Positions 31,158 to 41,939 of a stretch of DNA of 64,000 nt are shown one piece after another (position 1 is the first letter of the stretch; every line of letters starts with the position of its first letter). The stretch is from Melanopsichium pennsylvanicum (lineage: Eukaryota > Basidiomycota > Ustilaginomycetes > Ustilaginales). The stretch lies in assembly GCA_900208305.1 (NCBI GenBank), contig OAPG01000014.1, forward strand, positions 1-64,000, written 5' to 3'. The notes beneath the pieces are model-generated. The model was not told the DNA's origin. It saw only the letters and a list, made by a program, of their open reading frames with translations, and did not search any database. The position numbers and the translations under genes are program-made.

Positions 31158-34100
31158 TCACCACCACACATCATGAGCACCACTACTTTCCTGAGAAACG
31201 GTCGATCTTGTCCGACTTGATGGTGCCTGCAATTCCTCCACACCTAACTTGCCGGAATCTAATCCATGTGCTTGCTCGACATTAGGTCCAAGACTGCTCG
31301 AACCACGTCCCGCTTGCGAATTTGATAGATCAATCACAGACCGCCACGAACTCTGCTTCTCCTTGTTTCCCTCCTCATCATCATCATTCCCACTGTACAT
31401 CTGAACCTCCTCGTCTATAGCCACATCGGTTTCTCTCCTAATGCATCCATCTTCCTCTTCCCCATCTTCTATAGCAAACCGTTTCCCTTTGCGAAATCTT
31501 GCCTCATACTGTCTCTCCCTCTCATCCAACGCCTCGCGTAACCTCATCATCTCACTCGCGCTCGGAGTATACGCATACCTCGTCGTATTGTTCCCTCCTC
31601 CTCCTCCTCCTCCTCCTCCTCCACCACCAACACCAACACCAACACCACCTAAACCCCTCATCGCACCCATCTCAGGACTCAAACCTCCATCAATAGGAGA
31701 CCCAAACCCACCGCCACCACCACCTCCACCGCCCGAGAGAACAGAGCTGGTATCGAACCCACTTTCCTCCTCGGCGATATCGCTCAACCCTTCGGGACGC
31801 AGTGTGTGGTAGTGCGCCAATCCGTAAAATCCAGGATCCATTGGAATGGCATCGTCAGCAAAAGAGACGGACAAAGGTGCAAAGTACTCATCCCTATCGA
31901 CTTGCTGAGGCGACCCAGCGTACGACGAGAATCCAGATGAAGGGTAGGAACCAAAACCGGATCGCGGCGATTCCGGACGTGATGGTGGTGCTGAACCATC
32001 AGATTCGGCTTCAAGCTCGGCCAGACTACGACCGCCACCAGGAGCTCCGCCTAACGTCTGTGCCGACTGGTGGCTGTAGTGCAACGTCGAGGAGCGATGA
32101 GGACGAGATGTTTGCTGCACAGCATTGAAGTGTTGAGACCAGTGATTGCCGCTGGTGTTGTGCACGGGTCGATGAAGGTGCACAGGCTCCATCCTATTCG
32201 CAATGTTACCTCTAGAAACATTGTTGTCCAATCCGAGCCCTACGTGATCCACGTATTCCCCGTCGCCCACGCTCTCCGCGTCACTGATGGGCGTCTGCGC
32301 CCCACTCGTATTCGTCGGAGTCGCATCACGCCAGATTGTCTCATGCGGATACACACCCTCCAGACCCAACTCGTTTCTACCTGCATCTCCACTCCAGCCT
32401 TCTTCACTATCCTCATGACTCGATCCTACCGCGTTGAATGGATAATCTCCATCGTCCCCTCTGGAGCTGATATCGCTAGGCATACTTCCAGCGGGACTGA
32501 CAGCATTCAGATGCGGCGGAGAATAGCTTCTACCATCCGAATACCTTTCTCCCTTGTGCGCTCTCGGCAATCGCACCGCCAAAGTGCTCGGTGTAGCTTC
32601 GGGAGTCGACTCTGGCGAAGAACGGGTCTCTGCAACGAAACGCGCAATGATCTCCAACCCTTTTTCTCGCTCCGCTTCCGATCCAGCCAGATACATAGAT
32701 ACGAAAGGCCAAGCGTGAACTCCGCCCGGCCCATGTTCTACCGCTGTACACAGCCATTCTGCGCCAACGTCATCCCCCTCGGCATCCAGATACTTGTCTG
32801 CTCGGTTGGGCGACCTCGACGCAGCGCGTCTCTCTTGAAGAGATGCATGTTTGGCAAAAGCCTGACTGGGGTCTCGATCCTGACTGGGTCCATCTTCAGT
32901 GTTTTTGCGCAGAGTGGATTGCGAACGACGCACAGAGTCGACCCAAACTTCAATGTCATCCGCCAACCTCTCGCGATCCCCCCACAATACCAGCATACCG
33001 CATTTGAGCTTGATCTTTGACCAATCGCCGATGGCTGGATTGACCAGTGGCGAAGTTTCCAATAGCTGTTTGGCTGCTTCAAATTCTGGATCGCTGTGGT
33101 TCCGCTTTTCCGCGTCTTGCATTTGCTCGGTCATTTTAGCGGCAGTGGCTGGCGAAGGTGTATCCCAAATGGGAATGTACAAGTCAGAGGTGGAAGGTAC
33201 TGCATCGGTCTTCCTCTCTGATGCTGGAAAGATCGGATCAAGAGCTCCAACAGCAGTACTTGGGCGGATATGATCGATTTGGTTGAAAACGTTTTTTGTT
33301 GTCTTCGACGTTCTGGCATGGTTGAGGAGCGGCTCGGTCAAGATGCTATGAGCCGCTCTGGCAACCCTTTTTGGTAGAACAAGAGTCTTGAGTATCGCGA
33401 GCGGATTCGATGAGCTAGATCTCTCTGAAGACATGGGGACAGCATCGTCGTCTCCAGCAAGCACCGCACACATGTGCGCCACCCAGCCCATTGGGCCCCG
33501 AACCCTACGGGGCGTCTTGAGGACGCCTGCGTAGAGCTGAGCAAAATGCATGAGTGCTTCCGCTGCGACGTAATCCCATTCGTGGTGTCCGATCGCTTCA
33601 GTCCAAGCTGACACTTTGACTTGTTGAGCCTGAGCGCTATTGTCACCTGGCCGCGATCTCGCTTCCGATTGTTTGGTGCCATTCCGCGTAGCAGCAGCGG
33701 CGGCTGCTTTTCGCAATGGTCTGAACGCGAGGCTGGCGCTTGGCCTCAAATCAGCCCATGGACTGATCAAAACGGCCTTACCAGGCATCCCCAATTGCTT
33801 CCAATCCCTCTCCTTAAAAACCGCTTCCGACCCAGCTGATCCACTGCCTTGTCCCCCAAGGACTAACACCATTGCCATAACCAAGTTTCCGCCGGCACTG
33901 TCACCGGCAATTGTAATGTTCTCGGGAGCAATCCCTTCGACCTCGATCAGATGTGCATAGCATCTGAGACACTGTAGGAGTGGACCTGGGAAACGCGATG
34001 TGGGGCTGAGATCATACTCGACAGCAACGCAACGAGCGTCATTGTCTCTATCTTCGATGGAACACACTTTGGTAATGATCCGGATCAATGCTTCCGCATA

Positions 34101-35375
34101 GAACGCCACCGAGCCAAGAGAAAATCCGCCGCCGTGAAGATAGAGGAGAGTGGTAGCCGAACGAGAGATGGGATCGGAGCGTCGAAGGGTGACTGGAAAG
34201 TGTGCGTCGGAGCCGATCCAGAATGCGCGGAAGCTGAGGCGAGGGCGAATCTTGGTATTTGGCTTTGGGTCGGCATGAGAAGGAGCGGGGGCGGTGCCAT
34301 CGGCGATGGTGAGCGGATTTTTGGGTGGCGTGGTGGAGGTAGAAGGGTGTACATGGGGAGACGTGGGAGACGACTCGGCGGTGAACTCGCGCACGATGCC
34401 GGCAGCGCCTCCGCCTGTTCTCCATCTCACCAAGGGACCGATTGTCTCTTCTGCAAACAAGACCCTCGGCACCAGATGTGGGAAGCTCGTGCACGCAAAC
34501 CTGACCAAAAGCAATGTGAGATGGTGAAACGGCGACAATTGAGCATCGTCTTCGAACTCTGATTGGGATGATGGGGATTCGTCTTCATCCTCAGATATAG
34601 GTATGGCTGAAGGGCTAGCGCTAGATGTTGCAGTGGCTTTCGGAGCTGGGTGGTGCGCATGTTTGTTGCTGCTTGTATATGTACGGTTTTGATGAGCAAG
34701 ATCCGAGGTGCTAAGGAGCGAGTATTGACCAAAGGCGCTGGAAGTAGGACGACTCAAAGACCATCTTTGGTAGAAATCGAAAGGGAGCCTAGTACAAACG
34801 TATGCAAATGCCTTGAACGCTACATCTATCAACTCTGCAATGCCGCAGGTGCGGAGGAGGTTGACTGCATAGAAAAAAGCGACCACAATGAGATCGGAGA
34901 AGTACAAGCCGCCGAGCAAAGGTTGTTGTGCTCTGGACCTTTTACGTGTTCTTGTATGCTCTTCGCGTATCATGTCTGCCTCGATTGGTGCTGGGGCATT
35001 TGGGGTGCGTGTGAGTCTGGCTTTGACTTTGGAAGAATGCGAGTTTGGCAGGGATGGGAAGTTGGAGCGTCGATAGGGAGCAGTACCAGTTGGCGAGTAG
35101 CTGGACGCAAGCTTCAAGTTGTCATGATTGCGTCGAGCATAGCGATGACGGTTGGAGGAGGAGACAGCGGATTCGATACTCTGCCTTCGAGCCTGTTGGC
35201 CCTTTGATCTGGCTGTGATATTTGGAGCTCGATCTGATGTAGAAGAATGCAGTTTGGTGGAAGAGGAGGAAGCCTTGAGTGTGGAAGTTGAGGAAGCGGG
35301 TGAGGTGGTTGGAGATGGAGCAGACGAAGCGCGTGTTTTAGGCTTGGTTGACGCGGGTCGAAGTATGTCGAGCAT
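31158..35375 (-). CDS. Very long alpha/beta hydrolase (HSL/Say1-like esterase) with disordered extensions
   Basis: A 1405-residue protein; the frame opens at a TTG at 35384 and the first ATG is at 35375. Residues 1-140 are basic and Ser/Thr-rich. A hydrophobic segment at about 150-175 (LYFSDLIVVAFFYAVNLLRTCG) could anchor it in the ER. The hydrolase domain of the hormone-sensitive-lipase family starts near 380. It has the oxyanion motif HGGGF near 411, nucleophile motif GDSAGG near 491, a candidate acid in LVLWGDRERLADD near 792, and a candidate His in GGVHAWPF near 883. About 250 extra residues sit between nucleophile and acid. The last 500 residues are disordered with two Gly runs encoded by CTC/CAC-rich DNA. 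The yeast steryl-acetate deacetylase Say1 is a membrane-anchored member of this family; that function here is only a guess. Confidence 0.85.
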   Translation of the reverse strand: MLDILRPASTKPKTRASSAPSPTTSPASSTSTLKASSSSTKLHSSTSDRAPNITARSKGQQARRQSIESAVSSSNRHRYARRNHDNLKLASSYSPTGTAPYRRSNFPSLPNSHSSKVKARLTRTPNAPAPIEADMIREEHTRTRKRSRAQQPLLGGLYFSDLIVVAFFYAVNLLRTCGIAELIDVAFKAFAYVCTRLPFDFYQRWSLSRPTSSAFGQYSLLSTSDLAHQNRTYTSSNKHAHHPAPKATATSSASPSAIPISEDEDESPSSQSEFEDDAQLSPFHHLTLLLVRFACTSFPHLVPRVLFAEETIGPLVRWRTGGGAAGIVREFTAESSPTSPHVHPSTSTTPPKNPLTIADGTAPAPSHADPKPNTKIRPRLSFRAFWIGSDAHFPVTLRRSDPISRSATTLLYLHGGGFSLGSVAFYAEALIRIITKVCSIEDRDNDARCVAVEYDLSPTSRFPGPLLQCLRCYAHLIEVEGIAPENITIAGDSAGGNLVMAMVLVLGGQGSGSAGSEAVFKERDWKQLGMPGKAVLISPWADLRPSASLAFRPLRKAAAAAATRNGTKQSEARSRPGDNSAQAQQVKVSAWTEAIGHHEWDYVAAEALMHFAQLYAGVLKTPRRVRGPMGWVAHMCAVLAGDDDAVPMSSERSSSSNPLAILKTLVLPKRVARAAHSILTEPLLNHARTSKTTKNVFNQIDHIRPSTAVGALDPIFPASERKTDAVPSTSDLYIPIWDTPSPATAAKMTEQMQDAEKRNHSDPEFEAAKQLLETSPLVNPAIGDWSKIKLKCGMLVLWGDRERLADDIEVWVDSVRRSQSTLRKNTEDGPSQDRDPSQAFAKHASLQERRAASRSPNRADKYLDAEGDDVGAEWLCTAVEHGPGGVHAWPFVSMYLAGSEAEREKGLEIIARFVAETRSSPESTPEATPSTLAVRLPRAHKGERYSDGRSYSPPHLNAVSPAGSMPSDISSRGDDGDYPFNAVGSSHEDSEEGWSGDAGRNELGLEGVYPHETIWRDATPTNTSGAQTPISDAESVGDGEYVDHVGLGLDNNVSRGNIANRMEPVHLHRPVHNTSGNHWSQHFNAVQQTSRPHRSSTLHYSHQSAQTLGGAPGGGRSLAELEAESDGSAPPSRPESPRSGFGSYPSSGFSSYAGSPQQVDRDEYFAPLSVSFADDAIPMDPGFYGLAHYHTLRPEGLSDIAEEESGFDTSSVLSGGGGGGGGGFGSPIDGGLSPEMGAMRGLGGVGVGVGGGGGGGGGGGGNNTTRYAYTPSASEMMRLREALDERERQYEARFRKGKRFAIEDGEEEDGCIRRETDVAIDEEVQMYSGNDDDEEGNKEKQSSWRSVIDLSNSQAGRGSSSLGPNVEQAHGLDSGKLGVEELQAPSSRTRSTVSQESSGAHDVWW
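31592..31735. repeat. Trinucleotide runs encoding polyglycine in the hydrolase tail
   Basis: (CTC)n at 31592-31624, with ACC/CCA repeats to about 31650 and again at 31711-31735. On the coding strand they give two glycine runs of roughly 9-12 residues in the disordered C-terminal tail. Confidence 0.85.
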
Positions 35376-36448
35376 GGTGATCAAGAATGGTTGCTGCGAT
35401 TGATCGCCTGATGGTCTAAGTTAAGTTGAGGGTGTAGAGATGGCACCCATTTTCTAAGTGTTGTATGAGATGCAAAGGTTTTGACTGCGTCGGAATGCAA
35501 TCCAATCCCGAGCAAGTTAATGAGGTTCAAGCGCGCTTCTTGATGGCCGAGTGTGTATACTTTTGGATGCCAAAGTTGGATATAGTGGTGAGACGATGGA
35601 GATGGCTTGATAAGAGAGTCTAGAAAATGGATGCTAGTATCAATGATGGCTGTCAAATTGTGGAAAAAGGTCAAGTACCGTAAAGTCAACATTCACACAT
35701 TTGAGGCAGGTATCAAGGCAGGTATCAGTGTATGCTTGGTTCAGATGGCGTGCAATAATATAAAGTACATGGGAAAGGGGCATTGGATAAGCTAAAGGCT
35801 TCACGCTCAAGTTGAGTGGTGCGTGTGATATGACAGTTTCTAAAACCTGTCCAAAAGAAAGGTGCCTGACTACTTGACTGCCATGCTGTAACAGTAGTTG
35901 GTTGAATGCTCAAATGAGGCTCAGTTACCGTTTTGCACTGCTGCTGTGCTTCATCTTTTGTCTCCTGCAGGGACCATCAAGAGATTCGTCGAATTGCATT
36001 TACCGGTGAACTGTAAGCTTAGTACATTGTACTCACTATTCCACTGTAACTGCAACTTCAACTGCAACTCCAACCGCTATTACAGTATTTTGTAATTTTT
36101 GGGTGCTGAGCTTCAACTCTCAGTCAAACATCTTTCCCTGCTTTCACGCGGATCTCCAACAATCTCAAGTTATGCAAAAATGCGGCCATTGCGGTCTGAG
36201 CCAACACGTGTTGTTTTTCCCGCTTCTCAGCATTGTTGGACCCTCTTTTCTCACAATTTCAACTCTTCGCCAAGCAATTCACCACCATGACCATGTAGTG
36301 CATACCTATATCACTATCAATGTCGGCATCACAAGCATGCTTTGATCAAGGCGAATTAGAATGCATTTACAAGCATTAAGAGCTGAGAAAAAGTACGAAT
36401 CCCCCTTTTGGTTGGGCCCCGACATGGTATCAAAAGCAGTACCAGGTG
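35376..36448. other. Intergenic region upstream of the hydrolase gene
   Basis: About 1.07 kb between the hydrolase start and the 3' end of the YTP1-like gene. Small frames on both strands look random. A triplicated AACT/GCAACT tract occurs near 36046-36072. Nothing else is recognised. Confidence 0.55.
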
Positions 36449-39445
36449 CTATTCTTCATCTTCCTCGTCATCAAGAACAAATACCGGTTCGCGCTCAGCA
36501 GCGTCAATTTGAGCTGCAACAACGCTGGCTCGCATGTGATTTGACATCCTCTCCTCTGACATATCAGCTACATCCAGATGCAGCGCGTTCTCTGCAAAGT
36601 GGCTTGTATGGCTGACTCCTTCCCTCTCGTGCATATCTCTCCTGATCTCTTGCCTCACCGCCCAACCCTTGATCATCAGTAAACCTGTCGTCCAGCAAAA
36701 CAATAGCGCCACAACCGCCACCGCCACGTTCAGGATCGCCATGAAATCGCCGTAACCGCTCCTCATCGCCGCAAAACTAACCTCTTCACTGCTCAGCATA
36801 AACACCAGCCCTCCGCAGCACAGCGAGAAAGCAGCCATTGCCTCGGTCGGAGGTCGACTCGGCAGAATCGACGCCGTTGGCGGTCGCAGCCAAAGCAAGA
36901 AGTACGTTAGGCATCGCAGCAGCGCAAATCCGCCCAGAAGCTCACCCCACAGCATGTGGATCTCCACCTCGTAAATGTAGTCCTGGTGATGGGCCGCCAT
37001 GGCCACTCCCGTAACACCAATCACAAGCGCAGGGAAGGGGTTAAAGCTCGCGCTGTAGCTGGCGGGCTGAGTTTGCGCATCCACTAGCTCATCCAAATCC
37101 TCGTCTGCTCCATCAGTGGGATTGCAGCTTGGAATGCGACCATGGTTGCGTCGACGGCGGCGTCGAATCTCGCTCAGAGGCAGTGCAGATACGTGATAAT
37201 ATGCTATCGGGAACGAGAGCATATCTCGAATCAGTTTGGTCTCGAGTAGCATGCCCATCAATCCAGCAAACCAGAACATTACTGCAATGCTGATGTGCTG
37301 GATCTGCTTGATCGTGTACGGATCGCCTCGTTTCGCACCAAACCTTTCCATCCACGTGTTGCTCGCACCATACACAAAGATCACTGCACATTCGATAAAT
37401 TCCGCGCTTGGCACGTTCTTCCTCCATCCGGCGACACCCGTCTTATTGCTCATTGCTGCGGTCGGGCTAGGTCGTTTATTCCAAGCCCATCCAATATCAG
37501 CATACGCTCCGAGATATCGACCAAACGTGAGGAGGCCAAACCAAAAAAAGATGCCCCCCTTTATTCCGTGGGCCAAGCACACATTCTTGTAACCACCCCT
37601 GCACGAGCCGGTGTAGACAGCAACACCAGTGTAAGATGTGGCGAAGGCCAAGATGGGCAAAGATCGTGCTGCGACGACATGCGTATACCGCATCACGGTA
37701 CGGACCGTATCCAGGCGACCGGGACGCGATTTCGGTGGTGCGAGAGACATTTCGTGCTGCGACGTCTCTTCTTGGCAAGCCTCGTTCCGCCAAAGCGAGA
37801 TGTTAGACTTGAGGGTTTTGAGGGGAGGCAAGAAGTGGCGGTCATGACCCAACATGGAGTTTCGCGGGGTGTTGCAAGCGGTTGTGGTAGGCGAGGCAAC
37901 CATGACGGTGTCGGATCCAACTGGGCTACCTCGTCGATGGTGGTGATGGTGCTGTTCCAAGTTGCTAGCGAGAGTGCTTCCGCTTCCAGTTTCGTTCACG
38001 GGCTCGACGAGCGACTCGGCACTTGCTCCCCTGAAACGATCGTCAAAGTGCACGCGATGAGGACTTCCTGAACCACTTCCAGAGCGGGTGTTTACACCAA
38101 TGATTCTAGGACTACAACCGTGCTGCATGTGCTTCTCGACATCCAGCTCCTCTGCGTCATCGCTGCGTGCTGCCTGCGAAAGCATCGATTGCTCTTCCAA
38201 AGCATCGTAGCTCTCACTGTTGCGTGCGTGCACCGTTTTCCTACCGAGTATGGTCCCCATGACGCCCTTCCACGACTTTGGAGCGGCGTCGACTTCAAAG
38301 CTGTTGGTGGGAAGCCAGGTGTTCCCTCTTCTCTTCGAAGAGTGAAGTGACAAGATGGCGGACCAGATCTGACCCATGAGCCTGACTACGTCGGAACCCA
38401 AAGTGATGAGAGAGATCCAGAATATGGCCCAACCCATGCTTCCGTGAGAATTGTCCTGATAGAGCCTCGGCGTAAGAGCTTTGTAGATGATCGAAAGGAA
38501 CATGCTTCCACCCAACACGGCCAGATAGAATAGGCTCACCAAGGGAGCGAGACTCGATTGCGCTGCCCTCAGCACCAGCGCCGTGGGGAGGAGCACAAAG
38601 CAGCTCAAAACCGCGGTTACCACGTGCAACACAAGGAGGATACCATGTCTCCTTGGTTCTTCTTCTTCCTTTTCGGCAAGCCTCGACTTGATATCGTTCG
38701 CTATTTCCTCTCTTTGCTTGGAGCTATTCTCATCAAAGAGTTTCCTCCACCGCCCGTCAACAACGCCCATCATCCCTCTTCCATTCAGCACATCTACATT
38801 GCTCACGAACCGTTTAAGCTGCTCAGAGGAGCCCAGACCGTATCCAAAGTCCCATTCCATATAGCTGAGTGGGTCGGGACCTTTCGAGAGGAAGAGGGCT
38901 GTTTCGTTGAGATGCTCTTGCACAGGCCCAGAGCCTCCATGTGAGTGGCCGCCATGATGATGCCAAACCGGCAGGGGAAGGAGAGAAGGACCAGCGCTGG
39001 ATGCGTCCGGAATCGAGGCTGGAGATGTACCTTTTTCCATGGTTCCGTCGTTCGTGTGTTGATGAGAGTGGGTGTGGGTTGAGCTCGAGCTCATGTGGGA
39101 GGGCTGGTCCACGTGTTGGTGCTCTTCCACGGATGCAAGTTGCTCTACTGGTACTGTTGCTGTTACCGGAATCACTCGGTGCTCTTGGGCCATCGACCCA
39201 TGACTATGAAGATGATCTTCGTGTTCTGCCTCTTCTTCGTCATTTTCGTCTCCGTGATCGGCGTGTCTCTTGAAAATCAGCTTACCGGCGTCGGCTTGTG
39301 AGCTAGACTGCTGGAGAGCACCTGATGGTTGCTCAAGCTGGACGGCAGCGAGCGGAACGAATGCATTCGAGATTGTGGTTGCAAGACAGAGTATTGCGAG
39401 CATCAGAACAAAGAAGCTCTGTGTCTTTGGCCTAGTAAGCTGCAT
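36449..39445 (-). CDS. YTP1-like multispanning membrane protein with His-rich N-terminal region
   Basis: A 998-residue protein starting at the ATG at 39445. Residues 1-30 are a signal peptide or first membrane span (FFVLMLAILCLATTISNA). Residues 50-190 are strongly His- and acid-rich (HADHGDENDEEEAEHEDHLHSHG, cited in part; later THTHSHQHT and WHHHGGHSHGG). A first membrane block at about 265-370 has three or four spans (LLVLHVVTAVLSCFVLLPTA, FYLAVLGGSMFLSIIY, GWAIFWISLITLGSDVV). A Ser-rich cytosolic loop follows, then a second block of several spans at about 600-950 (SLPILAFATSYTGVAVYTG, GIFFWFGLLTFGRYLGAYAD, AALFGL-type helices). The two-block plan matches the DUF2427 plus Ytp1 C-terminal domains of fungal YTP1-like proteins, related in appearance to cytochrome-b561-type folds. 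Function is unknown; metal binding by the His-rich part is an inference. Confidence 0.72.
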   Translation of the reverse strand: MQLTRPKTQSFFVLMLAILCLATTISNAFVPLAAVQLEQPSGALQQSSSQADAGKLIFKRHADHGDENDEEEAEHEDHLHSHGSMAQEHRVIPVTATVPVEQLASVEEHQHVDQPSHMSSSSTHTHSHQHTNDGTMEKGTSPASIPDASSAGPSLLPLPVWHHHGGHSHGGSGPVQEHLNETALFLSKGPDPLSYMEWDFGYGLGSSEQLKRFVSNVDVLNGRGMMGVVDGRWRKLFDENSSKQREEIANDIKSRLAEKEEEEPRRHGILLVLHVVTAVLSCFVLLPTALVLRAAQSSLAPLVSLFYLAVLGGSMFLSIIYKALTPRLYQDNSHGSMGWAIFWISLITLGSDVVRLMGQIWSAILSLHSSKRRGNTWLPTNSFEVDAAPKSWKGVMGTILGRKTVHARNSESYDALEEQSMLSQAARSDDAEELDVEKHMQHGCSPRIIGVNTRSGSGSGSPHRVHFDDRFRGASAESLVEPVNETGSGSTLASNLEQHHHHHRRGSPVGSDTVMVASPTTTACNTPRNSMLGHDRHFLPPLKTLKSNISLWRNEACQEETSQHEMSLAPPKSRPGRLDTVRTVMRYTHVVAARSLPILAFATSYTGVAVYTGSCRGGYKNVCLAHGIKGGIFFWFGLLTFGRYLGAYADIGWAWNKRPSPTAAMSNKTGVAGWRKNVPSAEFIECAVIFVYGASNTWMERFGAKRGDPYTIKQIQHISIAVMFWFAGLMGMLLETKLIRDMLSFPIAYYHVSALPLSEIRRRRRRNHGRIPSCNPTDGADEDLDELVDAQTQPASYSASFNPFPALVIGVTGVAMAAHHQDYIYEVEIHMLWGELLGGFALLRCLTYFLLWLRPPTASILPSRPPTEAMAAFSLCCGGLVFMLSSEEVSFAAMRSGYGDFMAILNVAVAVVALLFCWTTGLLMIKGWAVRQEIRRDMHEREGVSHTSHFAENALHLDVADMSEERMSNHMRASVVAAQIDAAEREPVFVLDDEEDEE

Positions 39446-40950
39446 TGTGGCTGTGATTGTGTGGAATTTTGTGGTTCCTATGGATGAAATGAAGAACGGA
39501 GGGAACCGACACCGTGCGAGTATGACGCGATCGGGGCCTTCCGTTGTACTGCGTGAGAAGATGGTGTCGAGAAACTGCGTCTAGATTCGGCGGATTCCGA
39601 TAGCCGATACTGCTCAGCTGTGTTCCGTACAGTATCCCTCGAAACAGCCTTCCTTCGATTGACGGTGATGGGGAGCAGGATGGATGGATTCCAGATGTCC
39701 GGTCGAATTGGAAGTAAGGGTGTGAAGGCAATGGTCGAGAGAGAAAAGGAAGAGTCAGGGATGGAAGGGTTCAAAAAGTCTCCGCAGGGAGAGGGAGAGT
39801 AAGGTTGGCAGCTATAGTCTGGATTTGATGACAATCGGAAACGTCCCTCCGTTTGTCACCCGCCCAAGCTTGAGCTCATAGATGCGTCTAGCAGCTCACA
39901 AAGCTCTTTGTCTCTCGGGGCAGTCAGAGAGTCGCATGCCAAAACAAATGTTTCGATAGAACGTCACAGAGGAAGCGGACGGAATGCACGTCTGCTCTAA
40001 CGAGATCTAGAGAGAAGGATCGGACCGGGTAAGGAAAGCGGAAGGATTTGCCAGATCTTGAAGCATGCCGTGTTTCGCTATTGCCAAAGTGGAGTATGAC
40101 GCAAAGTCATTAAGGGTTCACTCTTTCTCACTCTCTGGGCAAAGAGGCCTGTCGGAAAGATCGATCCGGAGCAAAGTAAGTTACACGACATTTCCTCGCA
40201 CCTCTTTTTGTTTCCTTTTTCAACCAACCCTCTCGAGCTCGAGCTCATCATCAAATTCGATCGTGTTTCATTTCTGCTGGATGCAGACACACACATTTTC
40301 GTTCGACACAGGGCAGATCAAGCCAAGAAGAGACCGAGTCAAGACACAAGTCATGGTGACTGAGTGAGTGATTCATATCCACTTCTCAGGTGACACAGAG
40401 AAGCAGACGAGGACCCTCTCTGCCTCTTTTTTTTGGTTGTATATCGGTAAAGCAGCGGACGTCAAATTGCTGCTTATGTCCGACGAGCCGATAGAACCGC
40501 CACGAACAAGAAGAAAAAACAACGGAGGAAAACAAGTGGCGCCATGGCTCAGTCTACCATGGTATAGTTTTTTGGTGTGAGTGAGTGAGTCACAGTTAGC
40601 ACTGGTTGCTGATCATCCTCCACAGGTGGATGGAACGCTAGCTCACTAAATTTCGAGATTGTTTAACCGGACAGCCAACCCCGGACAGCCAACTCAGCTG
40701 TAGACTTGCATCATTGGCTTCTTCTTTTCTGTTCCCGTTTCCGGTCTAATTTGATTTTTATTTTTATTTTTATTTTTGCTTTCTGCAAGGTTCTACATGG
40801 ATCAAGGCATGTTCAAAATTGTTTTTTTTTGATAGATCTGTGAGATTGATAGATGAGCTAATTGAGATCAGGAGACCTTTGTTTCAAGTTCAATAGCAGG
40901 TCAATATCCATCCCCTTCAACCTCTAGCTGAGTGGGGTATGAATGAATGC
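39446..40950. other. Intergenic region between the YTP1-like gene and the repeat cluster
   Basis: About 1.5 kb without a recognisable gene. It includes the YTP1-like promoter. A (TTTTTA)n-like tract lies at about 40754-40779, and a 14-bp direct repeat (GGACAGCCAACnC) near 40669-40696. The DNA becomes more AT-rich toward 40900, where decayed transposon sequence begins. Confidence 0.5.
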
Positions 40951-41057
40951 TCAAGCTCTTTTCACATCATCATGTATGTCAACATCATTCTGACACTTGT
41001 AAGGTAAGCAGCTGCACAGCCTCAGCCACAGCACAATAGCACAGTCTGAATTGGCCT

Positions 41058-41420
41058 TTGTTTGAGGATGATCAATTCTTTGTTGCAAGCAAGACAGTCT
41101 CAAACATGGCAAGAACATATGAGGTACCATGTTCAACTGCATGTTCAATACAGCAGAGGTTTCAGGAGCATGGTAGTGTGCAGAGTGGACAAAAGGGAGG
41201 TGCAATGCAATGCTTGCAGCTCCAGAATCAACACATTGAGTATCTAATGAGGGTGTTTGAGCAGCAACCCAGAGCAACACTGCAAGAGCTCCAACAAGAG
41301 CTCAATGATCAATCTAAAAATGCTCACAATGTATTTTTGTGATCTATTGGCTGTGCACTCAAGAACTGAGCCCATATGACACTCAAGCAGCTGCCTATTG
41401 AACATGCTTGACATAGGAGC
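41058..41420 (+). pseudogene. Tc1/mariner-like transposase N-terminal relic, internal copy
   Basis: One frame reads MARTYEVPCSTACSI, then EHGSVQSGQKGG, LQNQHIEYLM and VFEQQPRATLQELQQEL, the usual helix-turn-helix pair at the start of Tc1/IS630 transposases. It then hits a stop at 41340. The same frame continues with recognisable remains (SIGCALKN, stop, AHMTLKQLPIEHA, stop) to about 41420. The DDE catalytic part is missing and an LTR insertion begins at 41482. It aligns position by position with the relic fused to the telomere at 148-427. Confidence 0.65.
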
Positions 41421-41481
41421 TTGTCTACAATTGCACAACAATAAGAATATACACTTCAATTCCATGTCAAGGGCCAGTCAT

Positions 41482-41939
41482 TGTTAAGGCCGTAGGGTCT
41501 AGGTACCGCTGGGCGGCTACAGCCGGAATAGGGTCTATGGGTACAGAGAGGTTGTAGGCGTAGGCAACACAGGCGGTTGGGGGTCAGGGCACACTACTGC
41601 ATTGCTATAGAGCTAACTAAGTAATACATGCGACAAGGTCTGGAGGCAACCTCATGTCAGGCAGGGGCAGGGTGGTAAGGTCCAAGAGCTATTGGCCACC
41701 TCCTGTGCCCCCTGCGGTAACTACCTCCCACCGCGGCGCTACAATGTTAGATTGCCAACGGCCGTATTCTGCTTACGGAGGGGCCAGCCGTGGTTGGACG
41801 GTAGGAGGGTTGTGTTAGGCCGACCGCTCCTCTGCAAGGGATCCGGAGAGGGTCGGTTGTGGCTTGATTGCAACAGTTGCTCAATTGGGAGGGGGGCCAA
41901 GCGCCCACTCTTTGGACTATGGTTGGTGGGGCACTAACA
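41482..41939. mobile_element. LTR copy 1 (458 bp, TGTTA...TAACA), decayed
   Basis: Starts TGTTAAGGCCGTAGGG and ends GGGCACTAACA, the TG...CA inverted ends of an LTR. It aligns over its whole length with copy 2 at 42337-42769. It carries about 25 extra bases near 41700-41725 (GTGCCCCCTGCGGTAACTACC). Many differences from copy 2 are CG in copy 2 against TG or CA here. No 5-bp target-site duplication is visible (GTCAT before, AAAAA after). The nearby tRNA-primed region or coding sequence of a retrotransposon is absent. Confidence 0.8.
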
